A stretch of 64,000 nt of DNA from Priestia aryabhattai (GCF_023715685.1 NZ_JAMBOQ010000002.1:868001-932000); one strand, 5' to 3'. Shown: positions 1 through 9,353, numbered from the stretch's first letter. The notes: generated by a model not told the origin, from the letters alone. Made by a program: numbers and translations.

Positions 1-465
1 ACGGATGGTGCTCATATTCAAGTGCTTCTGCTAACGTTTTTCTACCGCTATATGAAACCGCTTGTGGAAGCAGGGAAAGTATTTATTGCTCTTCCACCGC
101 TCTACAAAGTAAGTAAAGGGTCAGGCAAAAAAGAAGTGGTTGAATATTCATGGAGTGATGAAGAACTGCAAGGTGCTATTGATAAGGTAGGACGAGGATA
201 TATGATTCAACGCTATAAAGGTCTCGGTGAAATGAACGCAGATCAGCTTTGGGAAACAACAATGAACCCAGAGACGCGTACACTGATTCGTGTTCGTATT
301 GATGATGCTGCTCGCGCTGATCGTCGTGTGACCACTTTGATGGGCGATAAAGTAGAGCCTCGCAGAAAATGGATTGAAAGCAACGTAGCGTTTGGATTAG
401 AAGAAGATCCAAATATTTTAGATAATGAAAATGTATTAACGGTCGCAGAGGAGGATGTACAATGA
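1..465 (+). CDS. parE: DNA topoisomerase IV subunit B, C-terminal part (partial)
   Basis: The frame is open from the first base, so the start lies upstream of the window. The visible 154 residues begin TDGAHIQ, the end of the TOPRIM metal-binding motif (DxDxDGAHI) of type IIA topoisomerase B subunits. They continue through the conserved [10 protein letters not shown] block and end in EEDVQ. ParE supplies the ATPase and TOPRIM parts of topoisomerase IV, which unlinks daughter chromosomes, working as a ParC2ParE2 tetramer. The stop codon overlaps the parC start (ATGA, 4 bases), so the two subunits are translationally coupled. GyrB has the same fold, but the following gene has a ParC-type rather than GyrA-type C-terminal region, which favours parE. 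Confidence 0.95.
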   Translation, partial: TDGAHIQVLLLTFFYRYMKPLVEAGKVFIALPPLYKVSKGSGKKEVVEYSWSDEELQGAIDKVGRGYMIQRYKGLGEMNADQLWETTMNPETRTLIRVRIDDAARADRRVTTLMGDKVEPRRKWIESNVAFGLEEDPNILDNENVLTVAEEDVQ

Positions 466-2888
466 CACAAACAGAACGCTTTTTAGATTTACCTCTTGAG
501 GATGTACTAGGCGACCGTTTTGGTCGATATAGTAAATATATTATTCAAGAGCGTGCACTGCCAGATGCAAGAGACGGTTTAAAACCCGTTCAGCGCCGTA
601 TTTTATATGCAATGCACGTAGATGGAAATACAGCAGAAAAAGGTTTTCGCAAGTCAGCCAAAACTGTAGGGAACGTAATTGGTAACTATCACCCTCATGG
701 TGATTCATCTGTATATGATGCCATGGTTCGAATGAGTCAAGAATGGAAAGTTAGAAATGTATTAATCGAAATGCACGGAAATAACGGAAGTATTGATGGA
801 GATCCCCCAGCAGCAATGCGTTATACAGAAGCTCGTCTTTCATCGATTGCTGCAGAACTTCTACGAGATATTGACAAACAAACGGTTGAGTTTGTGTCCA
901 ACTTCGATGATACAAGCAGCGAACCAACTGTGTTACCGGCTATGTTTCCTAACCTGCTAGTGAATGGATCAACGGGTATTTCAGCTGGTTATGCTACAGA
1001 ACTTCCTCCTCATCATTTAGGTGAAGTAATTGACGCAACGATCATGCGAATTGATAAACCAATGTGTACAATTGAAGAGCTAATGACGGCTATTCAAGGT
1101 CCTGATTTTCCTACGGGAGGAATCATTCAAGGTGTAGACGGAATTAAGAAAGCCTACGAGACAGGTAAAGGGAAAATTATTATTCGCGGAAAAACAGAAG
1201 TGGAGTCCATTCGCGGCGGAAAACAGCAAATTGTCATTACGGAAATTCCATTTGAAGTAAACAAAGCCAACCTTGTTAAGAAAATGGATGAACTTCGTTT
1301 AGATAAAAAAGTGGAAGGCATTGCTGAAGTTCGCGATGAAACAGATCGTACCGGCCTGCGCATCGTAGTAGAACTAAAAAAAGATGCAAATGCTCAAGGA
1401 GTACTTCACTATCTTTACAAAAATACGGACCTGCAAGTACCGTATAATTTTAACATGGTTGCTATCGCTAAAAAGCGACCAAAGCTTATGAGTTTGGCTA
1501 ACATTCTTGATGCTTATATTGATCATCAAAGAGAAGTGGTAACAAATCGTTCTAAATACGAACTGCAAAAAGCACGTGAACGTGAACATATTGTAGCAGG
1601 GTTGATTAAAGCACTGTCGATTTTAGATGAAATTATTGCTACTATTAGAGCTTCTAAAGATAAGCGCGACGCTAAAAATAATTTAATTGCCAAATATGAA
1701 TTTACAGAACCTCAAGCAGAAGCGATTGTGTCGCTTCAATTATACCGTTTGACAAACACAGATATTACAGCTCTACAAGCAGAAGCTGAAGAACTAGGTG
1801 CTAAAATTAACGAGTTAGAAGACATCTTACATAGCGAGAAAAAACTTTTTAATGTAATCAAAAAAGAATTACGCCGTGTGAAAAAGCAATATAGTACAGA
1901 ACGCCGCTCAAAAATTGAAGCGGAAATCGAAGAAATTAAGATTAATTTAGAAGTGATGGTTCCATCAGAAGAAGTGATGGTGACAGTCACAAAAGACGGA
2001 TACGTAAAACGAACAAGCCTTCGTTCTTACGCCGCGTCTAACGGGCAAGACTTCGGTATGAAAGATACGGACCGAATTTTAGCTAAGTATGAAATTAATA
2101 CAACCGAAACGCTGCTCATCTTCACAAACAAAGGGAACTATTTATATATGCCAGTGCACGAACTTCCTGATATCAGGTGGAAAGACATGGGTCAGCATAT
2201 CATGAACATTGTTCCAATTGATAAAGAAGAGCAAATCGTACGGGCGATACCGGTGAAAGAATTTAAAGAAAATCAGTATCTGCTTTTCTTTACGAAAAAT
2301 GGTATGGTCAAAAAATCAGAATTACTTCAATATAAAGCACAGCGCTACTCCAAAGCTCTTGTCGCTGTTAATTTAAAAGGCGATGATGAAGTAGTCGATG
2401 TGTATCAAACGGATGGTAAAAAACAAGTGTTCATTGCCACACGCTTTGGCTATGGGCTGCGCTTCCCTGAAGAAGAAATTAATATTGTAGGAACCCGCGC
2501 TTCTGGTGTGAAAGGAATTAACTTAAAAGACGATGACTATGTTGTAAGCGGCGTTATCTTCGATGAAGATGAAGCTCTATCAACTGAATTATTTATCGCC
2601 ACGCAGCGAGGAGCTGTGAAAAAGACAAAAATTACAGAGTTTGAAGAATCAGCACGAGCAAAACGAGGGCTAGTGATGGTTCGAGAACTAAAATCTAATC
2701 CGCATCAAATCGCAAAAGTAAAAGTAATTTCTAAAGAACATTACATGGTAGTGGAATCGTCTAAAGGGCAAGTTGAGCAAGTTGATCCATCTACAATGCG
2801 AGCTAGCGATCGATACAGCAACGGTTCATTCATATTGGACCAAAGCGAAGCTGGCAATTTAGTTGATATATGGTTGGAAGAAAAATAA
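462..2888 (+). CDS. parC: DNA topoisomerase IV subunit A
   Basis: Full-length 808-residue ParC, the DNA cleavage and religation subunit of topoisomerase IV. The catalytic tyrosine is Tyr121 in the [11 protein letters not shown] block. The quinolone-determining region reads [14 protein letters not shown] (about residues 77-90), with Ser82 and Asp86 at the usual resistance positions. A breakage-reunion domain spans about residues 30-460, a coiled-coil tower follows, and a degenerate beta-propeller C-terminal domain (about 490-800) lacks the strict GyrA box, which separates it from GyrA. The start ATG overlaps the parE stop and follows GGAGG in the parE end. Transcription stops at the hairpin just after the gene. 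Confidence 0.96.
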   Translation: MTQTERFLDLPLEDVLGDRFGRYSKYIIQERALPDARDGLKPVQRRILYAMHVDGNTAEKGFRKSAKTVGNVIGNYHPHGDSSVYDAMVRMSQEWKVRNVLIEMHGNNGSIDGDPPAAMRYTEARLSSIAAELLRDIDKQTVEFVSNFDDTSSEPTVLPAMFPNLLVNGSTGISAGYATELPPHHLGEVIDATIMRIDKPMCTIEELMTAIQGPDFPTGGIIQGVDGIKKAYETGKGKIIIRGKTEVESIRGGKQQIVITEIPFEVNKANLVKKMDELRLDKKVEGIAEVRDETDRTGLRIVVELKKDANAQGVLHYLYKNTDLQVPYNFNMVAIAKKRPKLMSLANILDAYIDHQREVVTNRSKYELQKAREREHIVAGLIKALSILDEIIATIRASKDKRDAKNNLIAKYEFTEPQAEAIVSLQLYRLTNTDITALQAEAEELGAKINELEDILHSEKKLFNVIKKELRRVKKQYSTERRSKIEAEIEEIKINLEVMVPSEEVMVTVTKDGYVKRTSLRSYAASNGQDFGMKDTDRILAKYEINTTETLLIFTNKGNYLYMPVHELPDIRWKDMGQHIMNIVPIDKEEQIVRAIPVKEFKENQYLLFFTKNGMVKKSELLQYKAQRYSKALVAVNLKGDDEVVDVYQTDGKKQVFIATRFGYGLRFPEEEINIVGTRASGVKGINLKDDDYVVSGVIFDEDEALSTELFIATQRGAVKKTKITEFEESARAKRGLVMVRELKSNPHQIAKVKVISKEHYMVVESSKGQVEQVDPSTMRASDRYSNGSFILDQSEAGNLVDIWLEEK

Positions 2889-2891
2889 CAA

Positions 2892-2929
2892 AAAAGTAGT
2901 AAAGTTTTTAAAGCTTTACTACTTTTTTT
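2892..2929 (+). terminator. Rho-independent terminator of parEC
   Basis: The stem AAAGTAGTAAAG pairs with CTTTACTACTTT across a short loop and is followed by a run of T. It lies four bases after the parC stop. Confidence 0.9.
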
Positions 2930-3099
2930 GTCTAATATTTTTAAAATAAACTATGTTCTAAATAAACAATATGAAAAGAATTCCCTACTCTTTATCCCAA
3001 ATAAACCTCCTATATTTCCTACACAAGCCTCCAAGAAACTTTTGAATGTTCAAATTGTCCTAAACATATATATAAAGGAATATCTAGGAGGTGTTATAT

Positions 3100-3921
3100 A
3101 TGAGCTATTTTATTCACGTAACTCCTAAAACTAAACTTTTTGTTCAGGATATTGGAAAAGGGGAACCAGTTCTTTTCCTTCACGGGTGGCCTGTTAATGC
3201 TAAAATGTACGAATATCAATTTACAACGTTGCCGGCCTACGGTATTCGATGTATCGCTCCTGATCTTCGCGGATTCGGAAAATCGGATGCGCCTTTCACC
3301 GGCTATTCTTACAATCAATTAGCGGATGATATTCGCATGTTAGTAGAAAGGGTGGGACTTAAAAATTATACGCTAGTAGGCTTTTCTATGGGGGGAGCCA
3401 TTGCCATTCGATATATGAGCAGACATTTAGGATATGGCGTGAAGAAGTTAATTTTATTAGGGGCAGCGGCTCCAAGCTTCATCCAAAAAACTGATTTTCC
3501 ATATGGACTTCCTGCTGCGGAAGTAAATACAATTATTCAAAATACGTATAGAGATCGCCCTAACATGCTTGAAGATTTTGGGGAAAAGTTTTTTAGTCAG
3601 CCCATCAGCTCAGCTTTTAGAGGATGGTTTCAAGATTTAGGTTTAGAGGCATCTGGTCATGGAACGATTAAAACTGCGGTGTCTTTACGAGACGAAGACT
3701 TACGGGAAGATTTGAGTCAAATTTTCGCTGAGACATATATATTACACGGAAAAAAAGATCAAATTTGTCCATTTGATCTTGCAAAAGTAATGAATCGTCA
3801 TATTTCATTTTCTACCCTTATTCCATTTGAAAATAGTGGACACGGCCTTTTTTATGATGAACGTGAGAAAGTAAATGATACTCTTATTGAACTCATCGCT
3901 AAAAGCTCAGCCTATAAGTAA
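3100..3921 (+). CDS. Alpha/beta hydrolase (non-heme chloroperoxidase/esterase-like)
   Basis: A 273-residue alpha/beta-hydrolase fold protein. The oxyanion-hole motif HGWP (about residue 29), the nucleophile elbow GFSMGG (Ser about 97), an acid in GKKDQICP and a histidine in SGHGLFYDE form a complete catalytic triad. The fold and the FLHGWPVN/DLRGFGKSD blocks resemble cofactor-free haloperoxidases and related esterases; the substrate cannot be told. The start is the ATG at 3100 because AGGAGGTG (3086-3093) sits 6-8 bases upstream; an in-frame GTG at 3091 lies inside this ribosome binding site and is rejected. No signal peptide is seen, so it is cytoplasmic. It converges on the LysE-type gene, overlapping its end by 15 bases. 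Confidence 0.88.
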   Translation: MSYFIHVTPKTKLFVQDIGKGEPVLFLHGWPVNAKMYEYQFTTLPAYGIRCIAPDLRGFGKSDAPFTGYSYNQLADDIRMLVERVGLKNYTLVGFSMGGAIAIRYMSRHLGYGVKKLILLGAAAPSFIQKTDFPYGLPAAEVNTIIQNTYRDRPNMLEDFGEKFFSQPISSAFRGWFQDLGLEASGHGTIKTAVSLRDEDLREDLSQIFAETYILHGKKDQICPFDLAKVMNRHISFSTLIPFENSGHGLFYDEREKVNDTLIELIAKSSAYK

Positions 3922-4547
3922 GGATACACATTTAAAACCGAATTGGCAGCCAAATAGAAAAAGCAAAAGACCGGCAACTAACGTAATGAAGCGAAGAAGC
4001 TTAGGCGTGATAAACTTCTTGTAAAATGAATGCTGCTGGCAATATTTAAATTCCAAAGAATGATGCCAAAAATAATAAAGAAGCTGTGAAAAAAGACAGA
4101 TAGCCACGTTTGACTTTGAAGGCTTTCGCTTAAGCTTGACCCAAATACACCAAACCAAAACACAATATTTAAAGGGTTCGTAAGAGCAATTAAGAAACCT
4201 GTAAAAAACGACTTATCTCTTTTAGTAGAGGGTTTATTTACATCAACTGAAAAGGAACGAGAGACAGCTTGTTTCATACTTTGAAAGCCAATAAATGTGA
4301 ACATGACAAAGCCAGTTGCATACAGGGCAACAGTAACAGCCTGAATCTGAACAAAAGGCGTTAACCCTATTAAAATGAGGAGCATAAATAAAATATCGGC
4401 CGTCATGCCTCCTAAACCAACTAGCCAAGAAGCCCAAAATCCTTTTGTCAAACCTCTTTTAATCATCTCTATATTAATTGGACCTACCGGTGCTGTGAGA
4501 CTAATACCCAAAATTATTTGTTTTATAGCGATCAAAAACCACTCCAC
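3907..4547 (-). pseudogene. LysE-family amino acid exporter, frameshifted
   Basis: The N-terminal frame gives about 190 residues of a LysE/RhtB exporter: APVGPINIEMIKRG near the start and TNPLNIVFWFGVFG in the middle, both typical of the family, with several membrane helices. After IASSIHF it runs into junk and stops at 3978. The expected last helix (FITPKLLRFITLVAGLLL) continues in another frame to a stop at 3907. One missing base near 4023-4027, in a run of four A (T on the coding strand), would restore a roughly 210-residue protein, the normal family length. I chose the GTG at 4547 as start because AGGAGG lies 8 bases upstream; the ATG at 4553 is too close to it. This is either a real inactivating mutation, phase variation in a homopolymer, or a base-calling error. 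Confidence 0.8.
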
Positions 4548-4699
4548 AAACATAGCCTCCTTTCTAACTTGTCCAATAGTAACTTATATATAGAGAGATT
4601 AGAGTTTTATAATTTAGAAGCGGCATTTAGTTAAAAATGCTCATAAACTTTCTTTTCTTTAATACACATGTAACGTTGAGTTCCATAAGGAGGGTTTTA

Positions 4700-5467
4700 A
4701 TGGCATCAAAAATGCTTTTTCGAGCCAATGAGATTTTAGAGTCAACGCATGTCCCGTTTTGGGGAAAAGATGCTTTTCAATATTTCCAAAGCGATATATT
4801 ATCAGTAGAAACTCCATTTCCCTGTATATTAGGGGTAGAAGGCTTTAAAAAAGATTTACTGCGTTTTTCATTTGTGACTACTCCTTATAACTATCAAGAT
4901 ATTAGGCATGCAGCATCGGCACTTAGAGAATACATAGATACGTTTAAGGCCATAGGTCGCTATACATCCTTTGTGTTATTCTTTAAGCCTGAACATAAAG
5001 AACGCTCAATGGAAGAATATGAAACGATGTTTTGGGATACGCTGACGTTTCTTCATCAAATTGATCAAAAGAAATGGCCGCAAGACATTCCAAAAGACCC
5101 AAAAGATGCATTATGGGAATTTTGCTTTCACGGAGAACCTATTTTTGTTGTCTGTAATACGCCTGCTCATTCTTTACGTAAAAGCCGTAAGAGCAGAGGA
5201 TTTATGATTACATTTCAGCCTCGGTGGGTGTTTGAAGGTATGACAGGAGATTCAAAAATAGGGCAGCACGTACAAAAGGTCGTCCGCGATCGGTTAAAAA
5301 CATATGATGACGTATCAGCTCACCCTGAATTAGGATGGTATGGGCAGCAGGGAAATCGAGAGTGGAAGCAATATTTTTTACACGATGATAATAACTATAC
5401 TACCGGACAGTGTCCGTTTAAATTAAAAAGGAGTGAGCAGCATGGACGTAAAAAAAGCCTCTATTAA
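4700..5467 (+). CDS. YqcI/YcgG family protein
   Basis: A 255-residue cytoplasmic protein of the YqcI/YcgG family, whose function is not established. Recognition rests on the PCILGVEGFKKDLLRFSFV block and the later FCFHGEPIFVVCNTPAHSLRKSR and ITFQPRWVFEG segments. The start is the ATG at 4700, with AAGGAGGG (4687-4694) just upstream; an earlier in-frame ATG at 4637 has no binding site. Its last 26 bases overlap the following cupin gene, and an isochorismatase-fold gene follows, suggesting a three-gene unit. The role of this unit is unknown. Confidence 0.8.
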   Translation: MASKMLFRANEILESTHVPFWGKDAFQYFQSDILSVETPFPCILGVEGFKKDLLRFSFVTTPYNYQDIRHAASALREYIDTFKAIGRYTSFVLFFKPEHKERSMEEYETMFWDTLTFLHQIDQKKWPQDIPKDPKDALWEFCFHGEPIFVVCNTPAHSLRKSRKSRGFMITFQPRWVFEGMTGDSKIGQHVQKVVRDRLKTYDDVSAHPELGWYGQQGNREWKQYFLHDDNNYTTGQCPFKLKRSEQHGRKKSLY

Positions 5468-5750
5468 AAAAGGAGTTGGCGGAAAGTTTGAAGAAGTAAT
5501 TAAAGAGCTGCTCCCGGCGTATACTGGATACGTTGAAGTACAGCACGATATTGCTTTTCAAACCCATCCGTCTCATACGCATCCAACTGATGAAATTCTT
5601 CATATACTTGAAGGGTCTATTTACTTTACAGTTGAACGTGATACGGTTCTATGTCACGCAGGAGATCGGATACATTTACCGAAACAAACCGTTCATTCTT
5701 CAAAAGCCGGTCCTGATGGATGCACATACGTTATTTCCATTTTAAAATAA
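5442..5750 (+). CDS. Cupin-domain protein
   Basis: A 102-residue single-domain cupin. The two conserved cupin motifs are visible: HTHPTDEILHILEG (about residues 45-58) with metal-ligand-type histidines and glutamate, and HLPKQTVHSS (about 78-87). Small cupins of this type are dioxygenases, isomerases or sugar-binding proteins; the sequence does not decide between them. The start ATG at 5442 follows AAAAGGAG and lies inside the end of the YqcI-like gene, so translation is probably coupled. An in-frame GTG nine bases earlier overlaps the binding site. Confidence 0.78.
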   Translation: MDVKKASIKKGVGGKFEEVIKELLPAYTGYVEVQHDIAFQTHPSHTHPTDEILHILEGSIYFTVERDTVLCHAGDRIHLPKQTVHSSKAGPDGCTYVISILK

Positions 5751-5762
5751 AGATGAAAGAAG

Positions 5763-6359
5763 ATGATGCTTATGCTACGTTCCCGACCAGTGTTACTACT
5801 TATCGATGTACAAGAAGGGTTTTATTCACCCCAGTGGGGGAAAAGAAACAATTTAGATGCAGAAAAACATATGATGACGCTACTGCAAGCATGGAGGCGC
5901 CAAGATTACCCTGTCATTCACGTGCAGCATGCATCAGAAAATCCTGATTCTCCTTTACATCCAAGTTCAAAGGGATTTCAGTTCAAAGAAGGATTTGGCC
6001 CACAAGAAGACGAATACTTAATTCGCAAACACGTGAACAGCTGCTTCATTGGAACAGAGCTAGATAGTTATTTAAAAGCAAATGGCTATGATACGCTCAT
6101 CTTAATAGGACTAACTACTAATCACTGCGTCTCTACGACTGCCCGCATGGCTGGAAATCTAGGGTATAGGACGTATGTTGTGAACGATGCAACAGCTTGC
6201 TTTGATTGTATATCCTACGATGGAAAAACAAGGCTGCATGCAGAAGATGTACATACATTCGCATTGTCTTCTTTGCACAAAGAGTTTGCAACAGTCGTTT
6301 CTACAAAAGAGACCCTTCAAGTCCTTCAAACTTTTCAATATGCTCAAAACAATAGCTGA
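5763..6359 (+). CDS. Isochorismatase-fold cysteine hydrolase
   Basis: A 198-residue protein of the isochorismatase-like hydrolase superfamily. The catalytic Asp lies in LLLIDVQEGF near the N-terminus and the nucleophile Cys in TNHCVSTTARMAGN, with the usual lysine in the IRKHVNSCF segment. Family members are nicotinamidases, ureidoacrylate or isochorismate hydrolases, and many are uncharacterised amidases. It starts 13 bases after the cupin gene, probably in the same transcript, and ends in a terminator that overlaps its stop codon. The ribosome binding site (GAAAGAAG) is weak, so ATG 5772 is an alternative start. Confidence 0.83.
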   Translation: MMLMLRSRPVLLLIDVQEGFYSPQWGKRNNLDAEKHMMTLLQAWRRQDYPVIHVQHASENPDSPLHPSSKGFQFKEGFGPQEDEYLIRKHVNSCFIGTELDSYLKANGYDTLILIGLTTNHCVSTTARMAGNLGYRTYVVNDATACFDCISYDGKTRLHAEDVHTFALSSLHKEFATVVSTKETLQVLQTFQYAQNNS

Positions 6360-6384
6360 TGTGCATGCGCACATCGGTTTTTTA
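6358..6384 (+). terminator. Terminator after the YqcI/cupin/hydrolase cluster
   Basis: Perfect stem GATGTGC/GCACATC around ATGC, followed by GG and a T run. It overlaps the stop codon of the upstream hydrolase gene. Confidence 0.85.
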
Positions 6385-6449
6385 TGTAGATTATGTTTCT
6401 TAAAAGAAGTAAAATAAAGATAATTCTATACTATAAGGAGTTTGTACAT

Positions 6450-6941
6450 ATGATTATTCGTTATGCTAAAGAAGAAGATTTACCTATGCTTGTTGAAATT
6501 TATAATCAGTCCGTTCAAACAAGTGCTGCTACTTTTGACTTAACGCCTGTAACAGTAGAACAAAGAAGAGGTTGGTTTAATAACCATATTAGCGATGAAC
6601 TATTTCCACTTATTGTTGCGGAAATAGATGGGGTAGTAGCAGGCTATGCTTCGCTTTCATCGTATCGAGATAAAGAAGCGTACATTCAAACGGTAGAGTT
6701 ATCGATTTATATTGATAAAAATCAACAAGGGCATGGCATTGGAAAACAGCTTATGAAACGCATTTTGGAATTGGCTAAAGAACTTAACCATCATGTTGTC
6801 ATTTCAGGGATTACAAAAGGGAATGATATCAGTATCAAAATGCATGAACAATTTAATTTTACGTTTTGCGGAGAATTTAAAGAAGTAGGCTGGAAATTTA
6901 ATCAGTGGCAAGATGTTCTTTTTTATCAGCTTATTTTATAA
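6450..6941 (+). CDS. GNAT N-acetyltransferase, phosphinothricin acetyltransferase-like
   Basis: A 163-residue GNAT enzyme that would move an acetyl group from acetyl-CoA to an amine. The order of motifs matches the phosphinothricin/methionine sulfoximine acetyltransferase (YwnH/Pat) group: MIIRYAKEEDLPMLVEIYN at the start, the FDLTPVTVEQRRGWF block, the acetyl-CoA loop QQGHGIGKQLM (about residue 95) and GWKFNQWQDVLFYQ at the end. The start ATG at 6450 follows AAGGAG; earlier in-frame ATGs have no binding site. The natural substrate may be methionine sulfoximine or another amino-acid analogue, which is inference from the family. Confidence 0.85.
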   Translation: MIIRYAKEEDLPMLVEIYNQSVQTSAATFDLTPVTVEQRRGWFNNHISDELFPLIVAEIDGVVAGYASLSSYRDKEAYIQTVELSIYIDKNQQGHGIGKQLMKRILELAKELNHHVVISGITKGNDISIKMHEQFNFTFCGEFKEVGWKFNQWQDVLFYQLIL

Positions 6942-6951
6942 GATGTATGAC

Positions 6952-6992
6952 ACCTTTACACATTGCAACGTTTCAGTTTCATGTGTAAAGGT
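6952..6992. repeat. Perfect 12-bp inverted repeat (operator or hairpin)
   Basis: ACCTTTACACAT (6952-6963) and ATGTGTAAAGGT (6981-6992) are exact reverse complements separated by 17 bases. They lie right after the GNAT gene and before the small gene at 7045. No T run follows, so an operator is at least as likely as a terminator. Confidence 0.6.
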
Positions 6993-6993
6993 T

Positions 6994-7025
6994 ATTAAAA
7001 TAATAAGTCATTTTATTATTTTAAT
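6994..7025. repeat. Second perfect 13-bp inverted repeat, adjacent to the first
   Basis: ATTAAAATAATAA (6994-7006) pairs exactly with TTATTATTTTAAT (7013-7025) around a 6-base loop. It starts one base after the preceding repeat and ends three bases before the ribosome binding site of the gene at 7045, so an RNA hairpin here would be close to the translation start. Confidence 0.6.
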
Positions 7026-7044
7026 ACGAAAGGTGTTAGCTATC

Positions 7045-7413
7045 ATGAATACACATTTTCAATATCAACATCTAAAAGTTGTCCCGAAAAGGTGGTCTGA
7101 AAAAGAACTGCACATTCAACTGAATAGAATCAAACACAATTCTGAACTATCTACTATAGCAGCAGATCCGCTTTTTCATCTGTTAGAATGTACCCATTCA
7201 GGCCTTCAAACCAAACAAGAAATTATAGATTACATCCAAACCATTCCTAATCATCAACTTCCATCTTTTGTAACCCATTTAAGCAGGTTAATTCAGCGTA
7301 TTTACTATATAGAAGCTGCCGATTACTCTAATCGTCCCCTCAAAGGTTATATGCTAGTTATGAAAAACCAACCCGCCTATATATCTCTTCATTTTGCTGA
7401 TCAACTCAAATAA
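7045..7413 (+). CDS. Hypothetical protein, 122 aa
   Basis: I do not recognise this family. The 122-residue product has no signal peptide or membrane segment and has a helical middle (LFHLLECTHSGLQTKQEIIDY). The start ATG at 7045 follows CGAAAGGTG (7028-7036). The gene stands alone between two perfect inverted repeats upstream and a strong bidirectional terminator downstream, so it is probably a single-gene transcript under its own control. Confidence 0.6.
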   Translation: MNTHFQYQHLKVVPKRWSEKELHIQLNRIKHNSELSTIAADPLFHLLECTHSGLQTKQEIIDYIQTIPNHQLPSFVTHLSRLIQRIYYIEAADYSNRPLKGYMLVMKNQPAYISLHFADQLK

Positions 7414-7451
7414 AAAAAGCTCTCTATTCAAAAGAATAGAGAGCTTTTTTT
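7412..7451. terminator. Bidirectional terminator
   Basis: An 18-bp perfect stem, AAAAAAAGCTCTCTATTC against its complement, around AAAA. It has T runs on both strands and serves the gene at 7045 (+) and lysP (-), whose stop codon overlaps its edge. Confidence 0.92.
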
Positions 7452-8889
7452 ATTCGTACTTTTTCACTGTTACTTGGCATTCTTTTAAAGGGATAAGTTT
7501 CGACTTTTTCGTCCATTTATATCCTAACCAAACAATTAAGAATAAAGGAAGTCCGATATAAGAAACAAGTACACCGTACCAGTCAATCGAGTCACCCATA
7601 AACGCCGAATAGTTTTGGCCTAAAATAACAACGGCACATAAAATAAATGCAAAGATAGGGCCAAATGGGAAAAGTTTCGCATGATATGGAAGTTCACTTA
7701 AATCATGACCTTGAGCAACAAATGCTCTTCTAAAACGATAGTGGCTAATCGCAATTCCTAACCAAGCAATAAAACCAGACATACCAGAAGCGTTAAGTAA
7801 CCATGTGTATACCGCTCCGTCTCCAAAAAATGAAGCACCAAATGCAAGTGTACCGACAAGTGCCGTTGCGATTAAAGCATTAACCGGAACGCCTCGTTTA
7901 TTAACTTTTGCTAAGAACCTTGGTGCTTTTCCATCTTTCGCTAAGTTCCACAGCATACGCGTAGAAGCATACATACCTGAGTTACCAGCAGATAAAACGG
8001 CTGTTAAAATAACGGCATTGATAGCTGATGCTGCAAACGCCAGACCTGCTCGTTCGAATATTAGAGTAAACGGACTTACTCGCACGTCATCACTTGCTAA
8101 TGAATCAGCTGTGTATGGAATAAGCATTCCGATAACAAAAATAGCTAAAATATAAAATAACAAGATGCGCCAGAAGACTTGTTTAACTGCGCGAGGAACC
8201 GTTTTTTCCGGATCTTCACTTTCTCCCGCTGCGACTCCAAGCAGCTCTGTTCCTTGGAATGAAAAACCAGCAGCCATAAAAATACCTAGTACAGTAAAGA
8301 ATCCACCGTGAATGGGTCCATCACCAAGTGTGAAGTTTTTAAAACCTGGTGCTTCATTGTTAAAGATACCAAAAATCATCATAATACCAATAACTAAAAA
8401 GATGATAACCGTTACTACTTTAATTAAAGAAAACCAAAATTCAGATTCACCAAATCCCTTTACAGAAAGGTAGTTAAGCCCAAACATAATTAATAAAAAG
8501 AGGGCGCTCCATAAAATAGAAGAAGAGTTCGGGAACCAAAATTTCATAATAAGGGCTCCAGCGGATAATTCAGCTGCAATCGTAATAGCCCAGTTATACC
8601 AGTAGTTCCAGCCGAGAGCGAAACCAAAGGATGGATCTACAAACCGAGACGCATACGTACTAAACGAACCAGCTTCAGGCATATAAGCTGCGAGCTCCGC
8701 CAGGCTGGTCATCAAAAAGTAAACCATTACGCCAATGATAGCGTAAGCTAAAAGTGCTCCCCCAGGTCCTGCTGTGTGAATTGCTCCACCACTTGCTAGG
8801 AATAAGCCGGTTCCAATGGCTCCTCCTAATGAAATCATCGTTAAGTGGCGAGATTTCAACCCACGTTTTAATTCTTGCTGCTCTTGCAT
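7450..8889 (-). CDS. lysP: Lysine-specific amino acid permease (APC family)
   Basis: A 479-residue, 12-helix amino acid-polyamine-organocation permease. The N-terminal block RGLKSRHLTMISLGGAIGTG is the signature of the LysP/AroP/proline permease group, and FSFQGTELLGVAAGE is the conserved helix-6 motif. Substrate choice rests mainly on context: the leader carries a lysine riboswitch, so lysine uptake is the natural role. The start is the ATG at 8889 with AAAGGAG upstream; a longer in-frame ATG at 8934 falls in the riboswitch terminator. The import is driven by the proton gradient, as known for the family. Confidence 0.88.
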   Translation of the reverse strand: MQEQQELKRGLKSRHLTMISLGGAIGTGLFLASGGAIHTAGPGGALLAYAIIGVMVYFLMTSLAELAAYMPEAGSFSTYASRFVDPSFGFALGWNYWYNWAITIAAELSAGALIMKFWFPNSSSILWSALFLLIMFGLNYLSVKGFGESEFWFSLIKVVTVIIFLVIGIMMIFGIFNNEAPGFKNFTLGDGPIHGGFFTVLGIFMAAGFSFQGTELLGVAAGESEDPEKTVPRAVKQVFWRILLFYILAIFVIGMLIPYTADSLASDDVRVSPFTLIFERAGLAFAASAINAVILTAVLSAGNSGMYASTRMLWNLAKDGKAPRFLAKVNKRGVPVNALIATALVGTLAFGASFFGDGAVYTWLLNASGMSGFIAWLGIAISHYRFRRAFVAQGHDLSELPYHAKLFPFGPIFAFILCAVVILGQNYSAFMGDSIDWYGVLVSYIGLPLFLIVWLGYKWTKKSKLIPLKECQVTVKKYE

Positions 8890-8935
8890 AGATAAATACT
8901 CCTTTCGAATGTACGGAAAGAGACGGAATAACATA

Positions 8936-9178
8936 AAAAAAGCCCGCAGTATATGTGCGCGCTTTTTAATCTGAAAACCGCGTCAACCTTCCGTGAAGAT
9001 AGCTCTTCACATCACTCGCATGATGTGACAGTTCTGTTCCTGTTCGGAGACAGTCCCAGCTTAAATCAACCGAGAAGTGATCTAAACTTCGGCAATTTTT
9101 CCTTTCAAGCAACATCATCAATGTTCTCTGCATTTCCGTTACTTTACTATTAAAAACTGCGACCTCTACCTCATCGAT
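8936..9178 (-). promoter_or_regulatory. Lysine riboswitch (L-box) with terminator
   Basis: Read on the minus strand, the leader has the L-box landmarks in order: GTAGAGGTCGCAG at the 5' side, AAGTAACGGAAATG, TGCCGAAGT, AGCTGGGACTGTC, and GAGCTATC at the 3' side (8999-9006), followed by GGAAGG. A hairpin AAAGCGCGCA/TGCGGGCTTT with a T run (about 8938-8968) lies between the aptamer and the lysP start. This matches transcriptional attenuation: lysine binding favours the terminator and shuts down lysP. A separate hairpin CCTCATC/GATGAGG lies at the 5' edge. Confidence 0.9.
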
Positions 9179-9216
9179 TAGGATGAGGGTTTTTTATATT
9201 CAATTGACATAAAAGA

Positions 9217-9245
9217 AGTATATCAAATACTAAAACGATTGTCAT
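9217..9245 (-). promoter_or_regulatory. Predicted lysP promoter
   Basis: On the minus strand ATGACA (9240-9245) and TATACT (9217-9222) are separated by 17 bases, a good sigma-A type promoter. It would start transcription near 9210, just upstream of the lysine riboswitch. Confidence 0.55.
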
Positions 9246-9353
9246 TATAAAAAATAGATTCAGAAAATAGAAACATCTTTGAAATCTATCGAATCTATTT
9301 TGTAACGTATGGTATAATAAATATTGTTCTTATACTACATAAATATCCGAACG

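Noticed and set aside
2928..3128. Open frame of 66 codons after parC
   Set aside because: It begins in the terminator, has no ribosome binding site and overlaps the start region of the hydrolase gene; treated as chance.
6949..6992. Similarity between ACCTTTACACA here, TGTCACCTTTGTTTACAC at 10.13 kb and GTAAAGGTGACACT at 21.09 kb as a shared regulon motif
   Set aside because: The matches are partial, AT-rich words and the genes have no common function; a genome-wide motif count would be needed.
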